Shown one piece after another: positions 1 to 11,738 of a DNA stretch of 64,000 nucleotides (positions are counted from its first letter, which is position 1; the number at the start of each line of letters is the position of its first letter). Under the pieces are notes generated by a model. The model saw only the letters and a program-made list of their open reading frames with translations, was not told the DNA's origin and ran no database searches. Source of the DNA: Tetrapyrgos nigripes (taxonomy: Eukaryota > Basidiomycota > Agaricomycetes > Agaricales > Campanellaceae). The translations under genes and the position numbers were made by a program. The stretch lies in NCBI GenBank assembly GCA_013368315.1, contig JAACJM010000058.1, positions 62,001-126,000 of the forward strand, read 5' to 3'.

Positions 1-1165
1 CCAGTGTGAGGGAGGTTAGACGGTTATGAACGACGTACCGGAGGTCATCCTCTAGCGCGTACTCGAAACGCGTCTGAAATCCCAAGTCGAGCTCAGTAAG
101 TTCTGACATGGGCTCGATTAGGGTGGAGAAGATTTCAGAGATGGTTTGGACTCTGTAGAATGCTCCAGAGAAGGAAGTTAGGGCGGTGTGACGAGGAAAT
201 GCGCAAACGTCGCGGAGTGATTCGCTCGTCCAGGTGAGCGACGTGAGACTAGGAAGGTTGTGGGCTGGAAGTTGGTATTGGCCGTCAGGAATGAATTTGT
301 GGCCGTACAGAATTGACGCGCGGGTGTGAAGCTTCCGTAACATGGGGGCAGCACCATTCAACCTCCGTAGGACACCCTCCAATTCACCTTCACCCGTCCA
401 CAAGTTGAGGTCAGCTTCCACCCATCGTTTACAGTGCCACAACAGTGAGTTAAGGCTGAGTTCGTTGGCGAAATCAGGACGTCGATGTACTCTTACGCGC
501 CGGAAGAGTCCTGTCATGTCTTCTTGAGTCGTGGCAGCTCTGATATGCAGTGGACGGTCCTTAGAGCGGGCTATCCAAGCCTGTATCTGGCCATGCGGCA
601 CGGGAATCTGGCAGCGGATGAAAGACCATAGTTCTGGAGCCGAGAGCACGATGGACCTCCATAGATGACACACATGGGTCAAGACAAAAGGCGCCTGTAG
701 GTGTACCTTTTTCGGCCTTTTGGAAGGCCGGCGGAAGAAACTTTGGTCGCTGTCTGGAAAACTGGTTTGTAACACCCTGCAGACCTTGTCCAATCTGGAC
801 CGATTGATCCTCATATCCTGCTCCTCAAAGTCAAACTCCATCCAGATATAATACCGGAAGATTATCTCCCATATTTCGACGGGTAGCATACGTCTTGGTG
901 TTGAGCGTAGCAGAGTACGATGTTCCTCTAGGAAGCGGTTCCAGATTTGCTCTAGGCGACGAATGTCTTCCAGAGATATGCCACCAGGTAATATCGACGG
1001 ATCAATGTTATGAAGACTCGTAATGGTCTTTTGTGCAACGTTGATCGAGCGGCGTATAGCTAGAGCTTGTTCCGGAGTAGGAGCGTCATTAGATTTGAGA
1101 AGAGCCGGACAGGGTGCTCCAGGAAAATCTGGTAGTTCGACAGGTGTAGGATGAGAAAGCTCCAT
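1..1165 (-). CDS. F-box protein, 5' part (runs off the window)
   Basis: The minus strand is open without a stop from ATG 1165 to the window edge, giving 388 codons. After a roughly 80-residue leader, an F-box-like segment reads MLPVEIWEIIFRYYI at about residues 99-113. The usual second half of mushroom F-boxes follows, including LTHVCHLWRSIVLSAPELW. The rest looks like a degenerate leucine-rich region (NLPSLTSLTWTSESL, MSELTELDLGF). In this family the F-box binds Skp1 in SCF ubiquitin ligases and the LRR region chooses the substrate; the substrate here is unknown. No intron is needed in the visible part. The 3' end lies outside the window, so intactness cannot be judged. Family call is firm, role is inferred. 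Confidence 0.82.
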   Translation of the reverse strand, partial: MELSHPTPVELPDFPGAPCPALLKSNDAPTPEQALAIRRSINVAQKTITSLHNIDPSILPGGISLEDIRRLEQIWNRFLEEHRTLLRSTPRRMLPVEIWEIIFRYYIWMEFDFEEQDMRINRSRLDKVCRVLQTSFPDSDQSFFRRPSKRPKKVHLQAPFVLTHVCHLWRSIVLSAPELWSFIRCQIPVPHGQIQAWIARSKDRPLHIRAATTQEDMTGLFRRVRVHRRPDFANELSLNSLLWHCKRWVEADLNLWTGEGELEGVLRRLNGAAPMLRKLHTRASILYGHKFIPDGQYQLPAHNLPSLTSLTWTSESLRDVCAFPRHTALTSFSGAFYRVQTISEIFSTLIEPMSELTELDLGFQTRFEYALEDDLRYVVHNRLTSLTL

Positions 1166-1853
1166 GACCGGAAGCTTAAAAGACTATTCCATCAATGTTG
1201 AAGGTAAAACTTGGGTAAAACCCTACGTTTGATTAGAAGATACTCACTGTTTTAGTGGGACGAAAGACGACGAGTGGTTGATTGAGATGAAGTTGGATGA
1301 AAGAAAGATGCGTCGATAACCAACGGGTGGCCATGGTCCGTCGTACCATAACCCGGTCTCCCGCCTGTGTCAGCTGATGCTTACCACTATCATTTCATAT
1401 TTCTTCCACGTAGCTTGACTAGCTTCAGATAATGTCTGTGATATATTCGAGCATTGTGTATATACACAGTATCTGAAGATGAGCACAATGTCAATATAGT
1501 AACTAATCAGCCAGTCGACATTCAATCCCGGCGATGTCTTGCTCAAGCGTGCACTCTTCGGCGTACTTGAAGATTGTACGCCTCCTCATGAAGTCAGGCA
1601 CTCCTCTCTGCTGTCATTAGTTCAATAAGCTCAGGAGATAAACAGAGCTAATATGAAGGCATCAATCAGGTCAGATTCACAGCCCAAATTTGACGACATG
1701 ATGGTAAATGGTACAGTGAGACTCACAGCGCAAAATGCATAAGAAAGAAGATTCGCCCACTACATCTCATTGAGGTCGGGTGGACTCTTAACATTGAGGC
1801 GAGCTTGTCTTCAGACATGTTCAGATGAACGAACAGTCAGGAGCACTCACAGA
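1166..1853. other. intergenic, no gene seen
   Basis: This holds the upstream region of the F-box gene at 1-1165. An AAACCCTA-like telobox half-site lies near 1219. Minus-strand reading past 1854 shows only short stop-riddled pieces that may be the decayed tail of the neighbouring F-box relic. No convincing coding region was found. Confidence 0.5.
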
Positions 1854-2365
1854 TCAAGAAAGGTAATCTCGGGACAGCTTGAAAATATCGCGTGGATAGA
1901 GATACGAAAAGATCTGCATTGGAGGCACTGGTAAACCTTCTATTCATGGGGAAAATCAAAAGAGCATACCTCAAATACAACGTCCAAAGGACAACCAAAG
2001 GAACCTCTATAATTAGCTTCTACAGTATCCCCAGCTTTCCGCGAACGTTCTTGGACTTGCTTATCAGCAGGGACAAGTTTCGAAGCCTTTGCTTTCCTAG
2101 GTTTCCGCTCTGATTGTCTGATTCTCGCTTGCGGGCTGATCTGGGGGCGGAATACTGATTCATCGTCGCGCGACCTTTCTTGCTGGTCGTCGTCGTCAAT
2201 CCCATTCGTGGTTTTCTCGTCTTCCTGTTTTGCGGAGTTGAGCTTGACTCGTAGCCGTCGTAGTATCGTTTTCAGGCGTCTTGGGGGTGTCCAAAAGCCG
2301 AAGGTGACGGTATAGGTTGGAAGGTTGACTAGCACGTGATGACGTCGCATCCTCATTGGATTCAA
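1854..2365 (-). pseudogene. F-box gene relic of a second mushroom F-box subfamily
   Basis: A minus-strand ORF from 2365 has a lysine/arginine-rich leader, as in mushroom F-box proteins that begin with a basic tail. It ends in CPLDVVFE at the edge of a good GTATGC donor (exon end 1970). Splicing to an AG at 1914 restores a textbook F-box: PLDVVFE joined to IFSYLYPRDIFKLSR. The reading then stops at 1854 after DYLS. The expected residues after the F-box appear only as scattered fragments in several frames. I see a truncated or decayed gene. The alternative is a short F-box-only protein of about 150 residues. The F-box identification is good, the pseudogene status less so. Confidence 0.55.
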
Positions 2366-2633
2366 GCCTTTTCAATGTCATTTTGTTCCCCAAAAAGAGA
2401 GACCGTGATATATGCTAGAGTATGTCTACGATATGCCAATAGCCCCAATTGCAAGTGTGCGAAAAAATTCAGACTCAGATGACACTCAGAAGGGTGCTAC
2501 TGGGACCAGCAAGCTTCTATTACTGCAATTGCAAAATTCATGACACTTGATCCGATCAAGTGTTCATAAAATAAAAAGAAAAAGAACTTCGTCGTTTTCA
2601 TGGTGCCTCGGGGTCGGGTACTCGGGATCGGGT

Positions 2634-3187
2634 TAGTGTTGCCGGAAGCCAAGGTAGCTCGCACCTTGAGGTGCCTTAAGGTCCCGGTTTGGATGCCGAC
2701 GATTGGCACTGCCCAAGGCCTTGAAGGGACTGATTCCCATTCCAGACAGACTGACAATCACTCTCCCCAGCTCCGAATTACTAGATGTATGCTTCAACAT
2801 GTTCTCTCTCTCCTGGCCGGAGTGGCACAGTTTGAGTCAGTTTCCGTCTCCGAGTCAGACTCTGGACGTCAATCAATGAGGACGACGTCTTTGTGTTGGA
2901 ATCGATAGGAGTGGTCTTTGCCGGTCAGGACTGGAGCCGGTCTCAGTCACAGAGTCATCTGAGTTTACGGGTTGGGCCATGGAGGATTTGGGGTTACAAA
3001 GAAGTCTGCTTTTACTGAGCTATGTACATACTACAGTCTACCGCTTCACCTAATAGTGTGACAGAGCCTCTTTCTTTTTCCGGTTGTCATCCTTGAGGAG
3101 CCTTAAGCAAAAGCCGCCTTGAGGCAACTCAAGGCCGATCCGTTCGGGAACTTCAGGTCGCCTTGACCTTGGCTTCCGGCAACACTA
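2634..3187. mobile_element. hAT-type MITE with 8-bp target duplication
   Basis: The ends are inverted repeats: TAGTGTTGCCGGAAGCCAAG at the left and its near-perfect complement at the right, ending CACTA at 3187. The 8-mer GATCGGGT directly precedes the left end (2626-2633) and directly follows the right end (3188-3195). The 554-bp interior has no coding potential. An 8-bp duplication with a TAG start is the hallmark of hAT transposons, so this is a non-autonomous member. The intact TSD indicates fairly recent insertion. Confidence 0.85.
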
Positions 3188-3324
3188 GATCGGGTCTTGC
3201 TCCGATTGTTGACCATATATAGACAACCGACCATATTTTAGTGAAGAGATTTTTCTTACGAGGTTGATCCTATCGCCATACAATGTACATACGGTCTTGC
3301 AAAAGCTACAGTAACGTATGTTTA

Positions 3325-3416
3325 CGACGCCAGCAGGATTTGAACCTGCGCCCTCAAAGAGGAACAGATTTCGTAATAATTCGAATCTGTCGCCGTAACC
3401 ACTTGGCTATAGCGCC
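3325..3416 (-). tRNA. tRNA-Ser(CGA), intron-containing
   Basis: The acceptor stem GGCGCTA pairs with TGGCGTC, with discriminator G. The T-arm GCAGG-TTCAAAT-CCTGC is perfect. A long variable arm (TCCTCTTTGAGGGC) marks class II. The anticodon stem ACAGA/TCTGT encloses TTCGAA, a 10-nt insert, then A. Removing the insert after position 37 gives a 7-nt loop with anticodon CGA, which reads UCG serine. The mature sequence is identical to the tRNA at 43345-43436; only the intron differs. Confidence 0.93.
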
Positions 3417-3742
3417 GACAGGTTGTTAAAAGTCAAAATTATCTGATTCCGGCTGTCATCGGCAACCTAGTCAAGAGGTGGTCGAGACCACATAAACGCC
3501 CTCTAAATTCTTCAGACTTATTCTCCATGCGAAAAAACCCAGCACAGAGGCACTTCAGAATTCAGCGTTGTGGGTGGTGGTGGAAGTAAGGAGTAAGGAA
3601 CGAGGAGGGACAGGTAAACAAGGCCAAACTCAACCTTGCCGTGACGACGCGCTTAGTGCAGTAAAATTGAAAATCCGGCGCGTTCTTTGTCTCCATCGTC
3701 CAGCACAGCGAGCAGGACCACAAACTTACTGCATCCATCACC

Positions 3743-6700
3743 ATGGACTCGGAACTCATCAAGCTTGTCAACAAGCTTCAGGACACCTTCAACAACCTTG
3801 GTCAGTCTACTTCCATGTATTTCTATCAAGTTCTTCATTTTGACGAAATTGCAGGGGGGGAGCTTGACATGCCCCAGTTGGTCGTTGTATGTGTAATATT
3901 GCTCTTCAAAGTCTGTTTGATGCTAAGGAAAAGTTTCTAGGTTGGTAGTCAGTCAGCCGGAAAATCTAGTGTCTTGGAAACGTAAGTGTTCCAATATTCC
4001 AACTTGTCCTCGACTGACCGACCACATTCCAGAATTGTCGGAAAAGACTTTCTTCCTCGAGGACAAGGCATCGTTACAAGAAGACCGCTCGTTCTACAAC
4101 TCATCCACACACCTGTCCCTGCCGAGCCTTCACCAACCGCACCTCCGTATACAGAATGGGCACAATTCTTGCATTTGGACAAGAGATTTACCGATTTTGC
4201 TGAGATTCGGAAAGAAATAGAGCAAGAGACGTTTAGAGTTGCTGGTCAGAACAAAGGAATAAGCAAGTTGCCTATATCCCTGAGAATATTTAGTCCGAAC
4301 GTTTTGGACTTGACATTGGTGGATTTGCCGGGTTTGACCAAGGTGCGAGATCTCACTTTTGTTTTTGCATTAGCCAGACTAATGACTTTCATTAGATCCC
4401 TGTAGGCGACCAACCTAGTGACATAGAACGCCAAATACGCAATCTCGTCATTGACTACATCTCAAAACCCAATTCGTGCGCCTGTCTTCTGCTTGCGCAT
4501 GAGCTGACTGATTTAACTTTACCTTCGTACTCCAGCGTCATCCTTGCCGTCTCACCCGCCAATGTCGACCTCGCCAACTCCGAATCCCTCAAACTCGCTC
4601 GTTCGGTCGATCCCCAAGGCCGACGAACAATTGGTGTCCTGACCAAATTGGACCTTATGGACGCCGGTACAAACGCATTCGACATCCTCACTGGACGCGT
4701 CTACCCGCTCAAACTTGGTTTCATTGGTATTGTGAACCGTAGTCAACAAGATATCAATTCCGAGAAGAGTATGGACGATGCATTGAATGATGAGACCGAG
4801 TTCTTCAAGAACCATCCTGCGTACAGGAATATTGCGCATAAGAACGGGACGAAGTATCTGGCAAAGACTTTGAACCAGGTGCATATTGGTTTCCTTTATG
4901 AGACTTGCCTCTCGCTGACTGTATGCTCCAGGTACTGATGAACCACATCCGAGAAAAACTCCCCGATATGAAGGCCAGACTCAACACCCTCATGGGCCAG
5001 GCCAAGCAAGAGCTCAACTCATTCGGTGACGCTGCCATCTTCGGTGATAAAAACCAAGTATCTATCCTTCATATATTTCCTTTTTCATCTTTATATTAAC
5101 TTTCTTCATAGCAAGGTGCCTTGATCCTCCGCCTCATGACCCAATTCGCTCGAGACTTCGTCTCCTCAGTCGAAGGCACCAACGTTGAAATATCCACAAA
5201 AGAACTCTACGGCGGTGCCCGAATTTACTACATCTTCAACGATGTTTTTGGCAACGCTCTCATGTCGTTGAGTGCAACTCAAAACCTCGACAATCAGGAT
5301 ATTCGAACTGCTATTCGGAATTCAACAGGCCCAAGACCGAGTTTGTTCGTTCCAGAGATAGCGTTTGATTTGCTTGTCAAGCCGCAGATCAAGTTACTGG
5401 AAGCACCGAGTTTGAGATGTGTAGAGTTGGTGTATGAGGAGTTGGTGAAGATTTGCCATAATTGTACCAGTACTGTGAGTGCCTTTTCTTCCCCGTTCCT
5501 TTGTTAAAGGCTCAATTTGTTACATTCATTACAGGAACTGCAAAGATTCCCTCACCTCCATGCTCAACTCATCGAGGCCGTCTCTGAGCTGTTGAGAGAG
5601 CGCTTAGGACCAACTTCAGAATATACACAAAGTCTGATCGACATCCAAGCCGCATATATCAACACCAACCACCCAGCATTCATTCAAGGCTCAGCGTTGG
5701 CATCTGCCCAAGCGAATCCCCCTCCTAAATCACAAGCAATCCCTCCAAGAGTGAGTACGCGAAGCTTCTCCTTCTCTTCCTTATTTCTTTTTTTCTTACA
5801 AGTAAACTGATGCTTTATTTTGTAACCAGCCCTCCTCAGCCGCATCCGTTCAACCCAACGGCCTAGATGACGAAGACGAAGACGACCCTTCAGATGACGA
5901 CTCAAGTATCAATGGCTTTACTTCTCGCAACGACAGCCGCTCAGTTTCTAACACCATCCACGACCGTTCTCGTGTCTCAACAGCCTCAGCAGCTTCAACA
6001 CCAACTCTCAACAACTCGAGTGGAAGTAAACGTTCCTCCTCACGTCACCCTTCCCAACCCCAACGTCCTCGTTCTGCAATTGGTACAACTGGTGCTGGGG
6101 CTAATATGGCTGGAACGGGTGGTCCGTCGGGATCGTCGCCGCATTCTGCGAAGGAAACGTTCTTGAACTATTTTTTCGGGCAGAATGGACCTGGGCCGAT
6201 AGCTGGTGGGTTTGATGCGGGTGTTGTTGGTGGACATGGGCATGGGCATGGTGCTGGAGGAGGGAGGAGACACGGGTCTGGTGGTAGGGATTCATTGGGT
6301 GTTGATGTGGGGATTGTACCTGTTGGAAGGGACATGACTGGTCCTGATCCTGTGCTGTCGAGCGGACCTATGGCTGCTGGTGGTAATGCCGCTTATGATA
6401 TGAAGAGTCTTGGTAGGCATATTGAAGCGGTGAGTGATTGATCATGATTACAGTACTGTGTTCCATTTTCCCATTTTTCCACTGCTTCTGGACAGTGGTC
6501 ATTGCGGTCATTTCGTTTCATCTCATTCCGTCATGTTTGTCATGCTGCATCGTTGCTTACACGTTGTTCTCCCTCATCCCGCAGATCCCCGCGGACGGAG
6601 GGAGACTAACCGTCCGAGAGGAGATGGAGACAAACCTCATTCGATCACTCATTACCAGCTACTTTGCTATCGTCAGACAGACGATCCAGGATCTAGTCCC

Positions 6701-6908
6701 GAAAGCTATCATGCATCTCCTCGTCAACCACACATCACAACATGTCCAAAACCGTCTCGTTGCGTCTTTATACAAGCCCGAACTCTTCGCCGAGTTGCTG
6801 AACGAGGATGAGACGTTGGTTGCTGAGCGTGATCGGGTGAAGGCGTTGCTTGATGCTTACAAAGACGCTTTCAAGATTTTGTCGGATGTTAGTGTCAAGG
6901 GAGCTTGA
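3743..6908 (+). CDS. dnm1: Dnm1-type dynamin-related GTPase (mitochondrial and peroxisomal fission)
   Basis: Eleven exons (3743-3800, 3855-3886, 3941-3981, 4033-4342, 4396-4475, 4536-4878, 4932-5057, 5112-5474, 5535-5750, 5830-6429, 6585-6908) join in phase to 830 residues. The GTPase motifs are all present: GSQSAGKSS (G1), the switch region [22 protein letters not shown] (G3) and TKLDLMD (G4). Middle/stalk blocks include [17 protein letters not shown] and a C-terminal GED. The roughly 230-residue low-complexity insert carries FLNYFFG, as in yeast Dnm1 and not Vps1, which favours the fission dynamin. It should assemble on outer mitochondrial and peroxisomal membranes with Fis1/Mdv1-type adaptors. 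The first splice acceptor sits in a run of seven G. The gene appears intact. Confidence 0.95.
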
Positions 6909-7602
6909 GCAAGGGAGTGTTTCGGGCTGTGGATGTAGGTGTGGTGTGGGTATGACAGAGAGTGCACTAGTGCCATCGGCAATAATAGACGCGATCGATG
7001 GACTTGTACACTCGCTGTGTAGGATCCGTACGAGACTCGGTTGGTCAAAAACGGACAAAAGGCAAAAACGATTACTGGATCTATCTATTACACTCGCTTT
7101 CTACTTGATCTCTTCATACTAGTAATCCGGTTTCGTATAGCGCATCTAGATATACATACATATGGATGTTCTCCATGTCCTTCATGGTTTCATGATACTT
7201 TATTACGACTTGATGTTTCATTCTCGAACTTGCTAATCCATCGATATCACACATTTTTGAGCGAGGAACCTTGCAGTCTTCATTTGGTCTATCTATAAAC
7301 GAACAATCGGAGCGAGCAGACACGAACCAAAATACATACGAAGCCAGTATGAGAACAAGTAGAGACAGCAAGCAAGCGATAGCACAGTCAACCAGAACAT
7401 GGACAACGATTGAGTAAGGTCGTAACGCAAGGCCAAACCGCGTTATGGGATCCTCTTCAGAGCAGTCCATTACAGGAAGGCAGCACTAGGAGAACCTGCG
7501 GCATGTAAGTAGCAAAGTTCAAATATGGTGCACAAATGATGCACGAATGCAGTTCGCAAACAGCAACTGCGCATGCAAAATGTGAACCAAATCACAATGC
7601 AA
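6909..7602. other. convergent intergenic region
   Basis: This is the shared 3' space between dnm1 (plus) and the Bcs1-like gene (minus). It is AT-rich in the first half. No coding, tRNA or repeat signal was seen. Confidence 0.5.
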
Positions 7603-10600
7603 TCACACTGGGACGGCGACGGCAACCTCAGAAGTCTCGGATGTGGCGACGGTGGAGGTAGTAGTGGTGGCGGGTGTAGTGGATGTGGCGGGCTTGACTG
7701 ACACCCACTTCTCTTTCTTGCCCGCTCCATCTTTATCTGACTCATCTTCCTCAGATGTCACACTTTCCTCAGTGTCGGCGTCAACACCCGTGGTGTTCTC
7801 GGACTCGGAACTGGAGGAATCGCTCGACGAGGATTCGGCAGTCTGAGTCGAAGCTGAGGTGGAAGACGCTTCGGTGGTAGCGTCAGAGGCTGTGGAAGCT
7901 GTAGAGGTTTCAGTCTTGGACGAGGCAGCCGCTTCGCGGGCCTTCTTCGTCTTACGAGCTTCTCTGCGTTCAAGTTTCTGTAGACATGACGTTAGCGGTC
8001 ACGTCGACATGGTGACTAGCATAGCTGTGAAGACCTACCTCCTTGGCCTCCTTTTCTTCCTTCTCCTTGGCCTCTTTCTCCTCTTTCTAGAAATTAGATG
8101 TATGTCAGTAGGTGATGACGAGCACAGAAGCCCAATACAAACCTCCTTCTTTTCCTTCTCTTTCTCCTCGGCCTCCTTCTTCTCTTTGGCCTCACGCTAT
8201 TGAGCAGCTTTAGTAAAAGAGCTTGCATGCATCAACAAATAGATACACACCTCAGCCTTTTCCTTTTCCTTCTTCAACTTCTCTCTCGTCTCTCTCTCCT
8301 GAATAATCCATTCCGCAACTTCATCAACACATTCTCTCGGTCTAGTCTTGTTCTTCAACAAATATCCTTGCAAACTTGCAACGCTCAGCTCGTCCTCCGG
8401 TATAGCCTCTGCAAACCTCTTCGCCAGCTCGACAATCTCCTCTTCATTCAGCAATGGAATAGAGTGCGTCGTCTTGCGCTTGGGACCAGGAAGGTTACGC
8501 TGTGAAGCATCTTTCTCGTTGGACGTCGAAACGGAGTTGTTGGATGGCTTGTGAGGGAAGAAGCATTTGAAGATACCCTCTGCTTGCCATTTCGTTGCAT
8601 GAGTGAAGTTGACCCATACGTCCATACGGCCAGGTCGGCTCAGTGCAGGATCCAAGCGCTCGATATGGTTTGTTGTCGCGAAGAGGAGTCTGTAATCATG
8701 ATGGTCAGCTTCAAGGCAGGCAGTGCGGTACAAAGGACCAGCGAAGATGCGGATATCAGAAGATACGAACGAAAAGATGACGAGGGTGAGAGAACAAACG
8801 TAAGAAGGGAGAAGGGAGTTATGAATGATGGAGCATAAAGCGCCTCAATAAGGCGAAAAGTCGCAAGCCTAACAGATCAAACCAGCGACCTACCGTCCTT
8901 CAGCAGCTGCAACTCCATCGAGACTGTTCAGGAGTCCAGAGAGCGAGAGCGTTGACCCGTCATTGTTATCTTGTGTGTTGCTTGCGGTGGAGGCGGTCGC
9001 TTCCTTGGGGGCACCAGTCGAACTGGCATCACGGCTGACGGACCGTGTGAATGCAGCGTCCAAATCTTCCAATAGCAAAATACAGCTGTAGAGGATCTTA
9101 GGACATGTCGGGATGAGCAATGCAAAAACAAACTGACCGGGAAGGTACATGACCCATCAATGTTGTTAATGTGTTATCGCTCATGCTATGATAGCAAAAA
9201 CATCAGCATGGTTACATATTTTTGGTGACGGCGGCAGAAATGCTTACCCCTTTGATGACAGGGACACGACGTAGATATCAAGACCCAATTCACCAGCAAG
9301 GGAGTGGATCAAGGAGGTTTTACCACTAAGCTCAGAGGTCAGTTTGGCTCAGATTCGTACTACGGTTGAGGTACATACCTCCCAGGAACACCATGCAGGA
9401 GATAGCCTCTTCGGAACGGGATTCCTGTATCTAATGTTAGATTCGGGATACCAGTAAGGAAATTTCTCCGCACCTCTTTCGGCATACCTAAAAGGAAATC
9501 CGAGGTCAGACGTTTTATGACCCAACGATGAAGTATGCTCACCACTCCTCGGAACACAGGAAATCTTTGCAGTCAGCGAGAAGCATATCTTTGACGCCTG
9601 GTTGCAGGACAATGGAGCTCATGGGTCGTTTTTGACGAGCACCATTCCATCTCCAACAACCATAAGATCTGTATGTGAAAAGAGACGGAAGAAGAGTAAA
9701 GTTGATGAGTTATAGTTGATATTATGATTCAATCCCACTTACGTGTCACCCAAGAATATATGAACCCTGTGCTCAGCATCCTTTTCATAATCTCGTTTAG
9801 CTTCGAGCACGAGTTTCTTGAGGATATCGTTATTGCGCGCGACGACACTGAAAAACAGGTCGCCGTCAGTACACAAATTTGGAGGGAAATGAGACTTGCA
9901 CATACCTAATCTTCAATGAACCTCCGTGTCCGTAATCGGGGTAGCGTTTGGACCTAGTAATCTAAGAAACATTAACACCGCTGTTTCCGCACCAGTCGCG
10001 TCAAACTTACCCTGAGCCAATGGCCGCGATAATAAATTGTGTGTGTCGTATCTGTGAGTAAAAAAAGCATGCATTGGCAACTAATGCGAATATGACTCCT
10101 AGAACACGTACCGACACTGGGCATGAAAGCCACCTTACGCTTCCTTTTCCCATGAACCAAGTGATCATCCTCCTCCTCCTCCTCCTCGTCCAAATCCCCC
10201 GCTGTCGTTTCTGTGAGCCCATGGCGACTGACAGAACGAGTTGTGATCTCGAATTCACGACTGCGCCCCCAAGCGGGTTGCTAAGCGTTCATCAATCAAA
10301 AGGATGTCCGAAGAATGGGCCAAAAGGGGTACACCATTACCTTTGACAGCCAGTGCATCAGCCTGGAAAGAATTGAATGTCAGTCTAGAAGACAGGAAGG
10401 TTTGTTGAGAGAAACGTTTACCAGTCATATGGATAGTCTTCTTGACTGAAGTGAGCGGTAAGAAAGAAAGCTAATGACGGTCGAGAGCACGATGAGTACT
10501 GCTATGACTATGGTGCTTCTATCACTCACAGTCAATGAAACCATTCCAGGCAGACACCGATACTCTCCTCGCAGTCTCCATTGTCCCTCCAATAACGACC

Positions 10601-10725
10601 AGTTTCTAGACGGCGTTCCAGAAAGATGAACCAGACGTGTAAGTATAAGAAGGACATACGAGAGTATCCTGGAGGGCACCGGTACTCCCGGCCAGGGGTG
10701 AAAGGATATTCTTGATGGATTCCAT
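7603..10725 (-). CDS. Bcs1-like AAA ATPase
   Basis: Eighteen short exons run from ATG 10725 to a stop at 7603 and join in phase to 669 residues. An N-terminal BCS1 domain includes [17 protein letters not shown] and YYRGHWLR. The AAA module follows: Walker A GVPGSGKTS, Walker [12 protein letters not shown], sensor [23 protein letters not shown] and the Bcs1-typical [17 protein letters not shown]. In yeast, Bcs1 moves the folded Rieske protein across the mitochondrial inner membrane. Mushrooms have many paralogues, so this one need not be the Rieske chaperone. Beyond the AAA domain lies a Lys/Glu-rich probable coiled coil split over three exons, then a Ser/Thr-rich tail of about 110 residues. 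Both are additions to the yeast plan. A run of six acidic residues precedes KRKRK in the BCS1 domain. Confidence 0.92.
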
Positions 10726-11179
10726 GGCAGGAAAATGGAGGAGTTGAGAGGGAGGAGTCAAGCGGGAAGAAGATACCGTCTTATAAGGAAGTGATTTGTG
10801 GCCTCGTGGCGTAGGAAGCAGGGTAGCGCCTTTACTCGCATTTATTCCGCGGCCCTTCCTAGTTGGACATCAATCGGTAAAAGACCCCGATGAGAATTGC
10901 TACCAGCTTGAAGCTTGCTTGTTACTTTACTACTCTTTCTTTCTTACGTCTCTGGCCAGCCTTTTACTCTACCTAGCATGTCCTTGACTACTTCCTCCAA
11001 GCCTCGACTGACCGATCACCGGCACCGCCCATCCTGCGTTTATTGACTCATATATCATCCAACCGACACAGTTCATCTCATTCTTAGTGCAAGAATTACA
11101 CGCGTTCTCTGTTTTCTATACGGAGTCCTTGACAATATGATATTCCCCGAGTAATCTCTTATTGTTCGTCATGGCCGAT

Positions 11180-11738
11180 TTAGTAGCGAGACACACGAGG
11201 TTGGATATTGCTCTTCAAACCCTCTTTCACAAATTCCATACCCTCCTTTATCTGCGGGTTTCCAACAAAGGTCCAGTTCTGCACGGTTCCTGTATTTATG
11301 AAATATATTCTGGGGTAAGAAAACCACCGCATATCTGGGTTAAAATCTGAGATCCCAATAGGCCAATTGATAAGCCCGCGGCAAGATCTTCCTGATCACT
11401 TTACCCATATAGTTCCTGGGCGCCAACAGGGACCCCTACGCTCTAGCTACCTTCCAAGTCAGCGAATTGTTCTTCCTTAGGGTGCATCCTTGAACTAGGA
11501 AGAAGACTTACCCAACTCGGAAGTCGGTTGTGTGAAGCATGTCAAGATAGCATATTTTCCTCAAGGCATATCCGCTAGGCCCATTCGCGAACCTGCAAAC
11601 AGCTGATGAACCTGACAAGAAGGTCCGGACCGCGAAGACGCCGCTGTACGCGGGATCGTACCAGCTGTAAGCTTGTAATCTCGAGGTTGAACCCGAGAGA
11701 TATACTGGGATCTTGACTACAGAAGGGGAAGACTTCAA
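11180..11738 (-). other. possible 3' exon pair of an unrecognised, perhaps decayed gene
   Basis: An open stretch ending KICYLDMLHTTDFRVG stops at a good GTAAGT donor (exon end 11512). Splicing to the AG before 11309 continues in phase into IYFINTGTVQNWTFVGNPQI and ends at a stop at 11180-11182. The spliced 3' end looks protein-like, but I do not recognise it. Upstream pieces in several minus frames as far as about 12740 could not be joined without stops. The implied intron (11310-11511) is longer than typical here. It may be a real gene with poorly resolved 5' exons or a relic. Confidence 0.3.

Noticed and set aside
2600..2908. 102-codon plus-strand ORF
   Set aside because: It lies inside the hAT MITE and spans its left end; composition is non-coding.
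3743..6908. Vps1 instead of Dnm1
   Set aside because: The FLNYFFG insert motif and the [15 protein letters not shown] block fit Dnm1 better.
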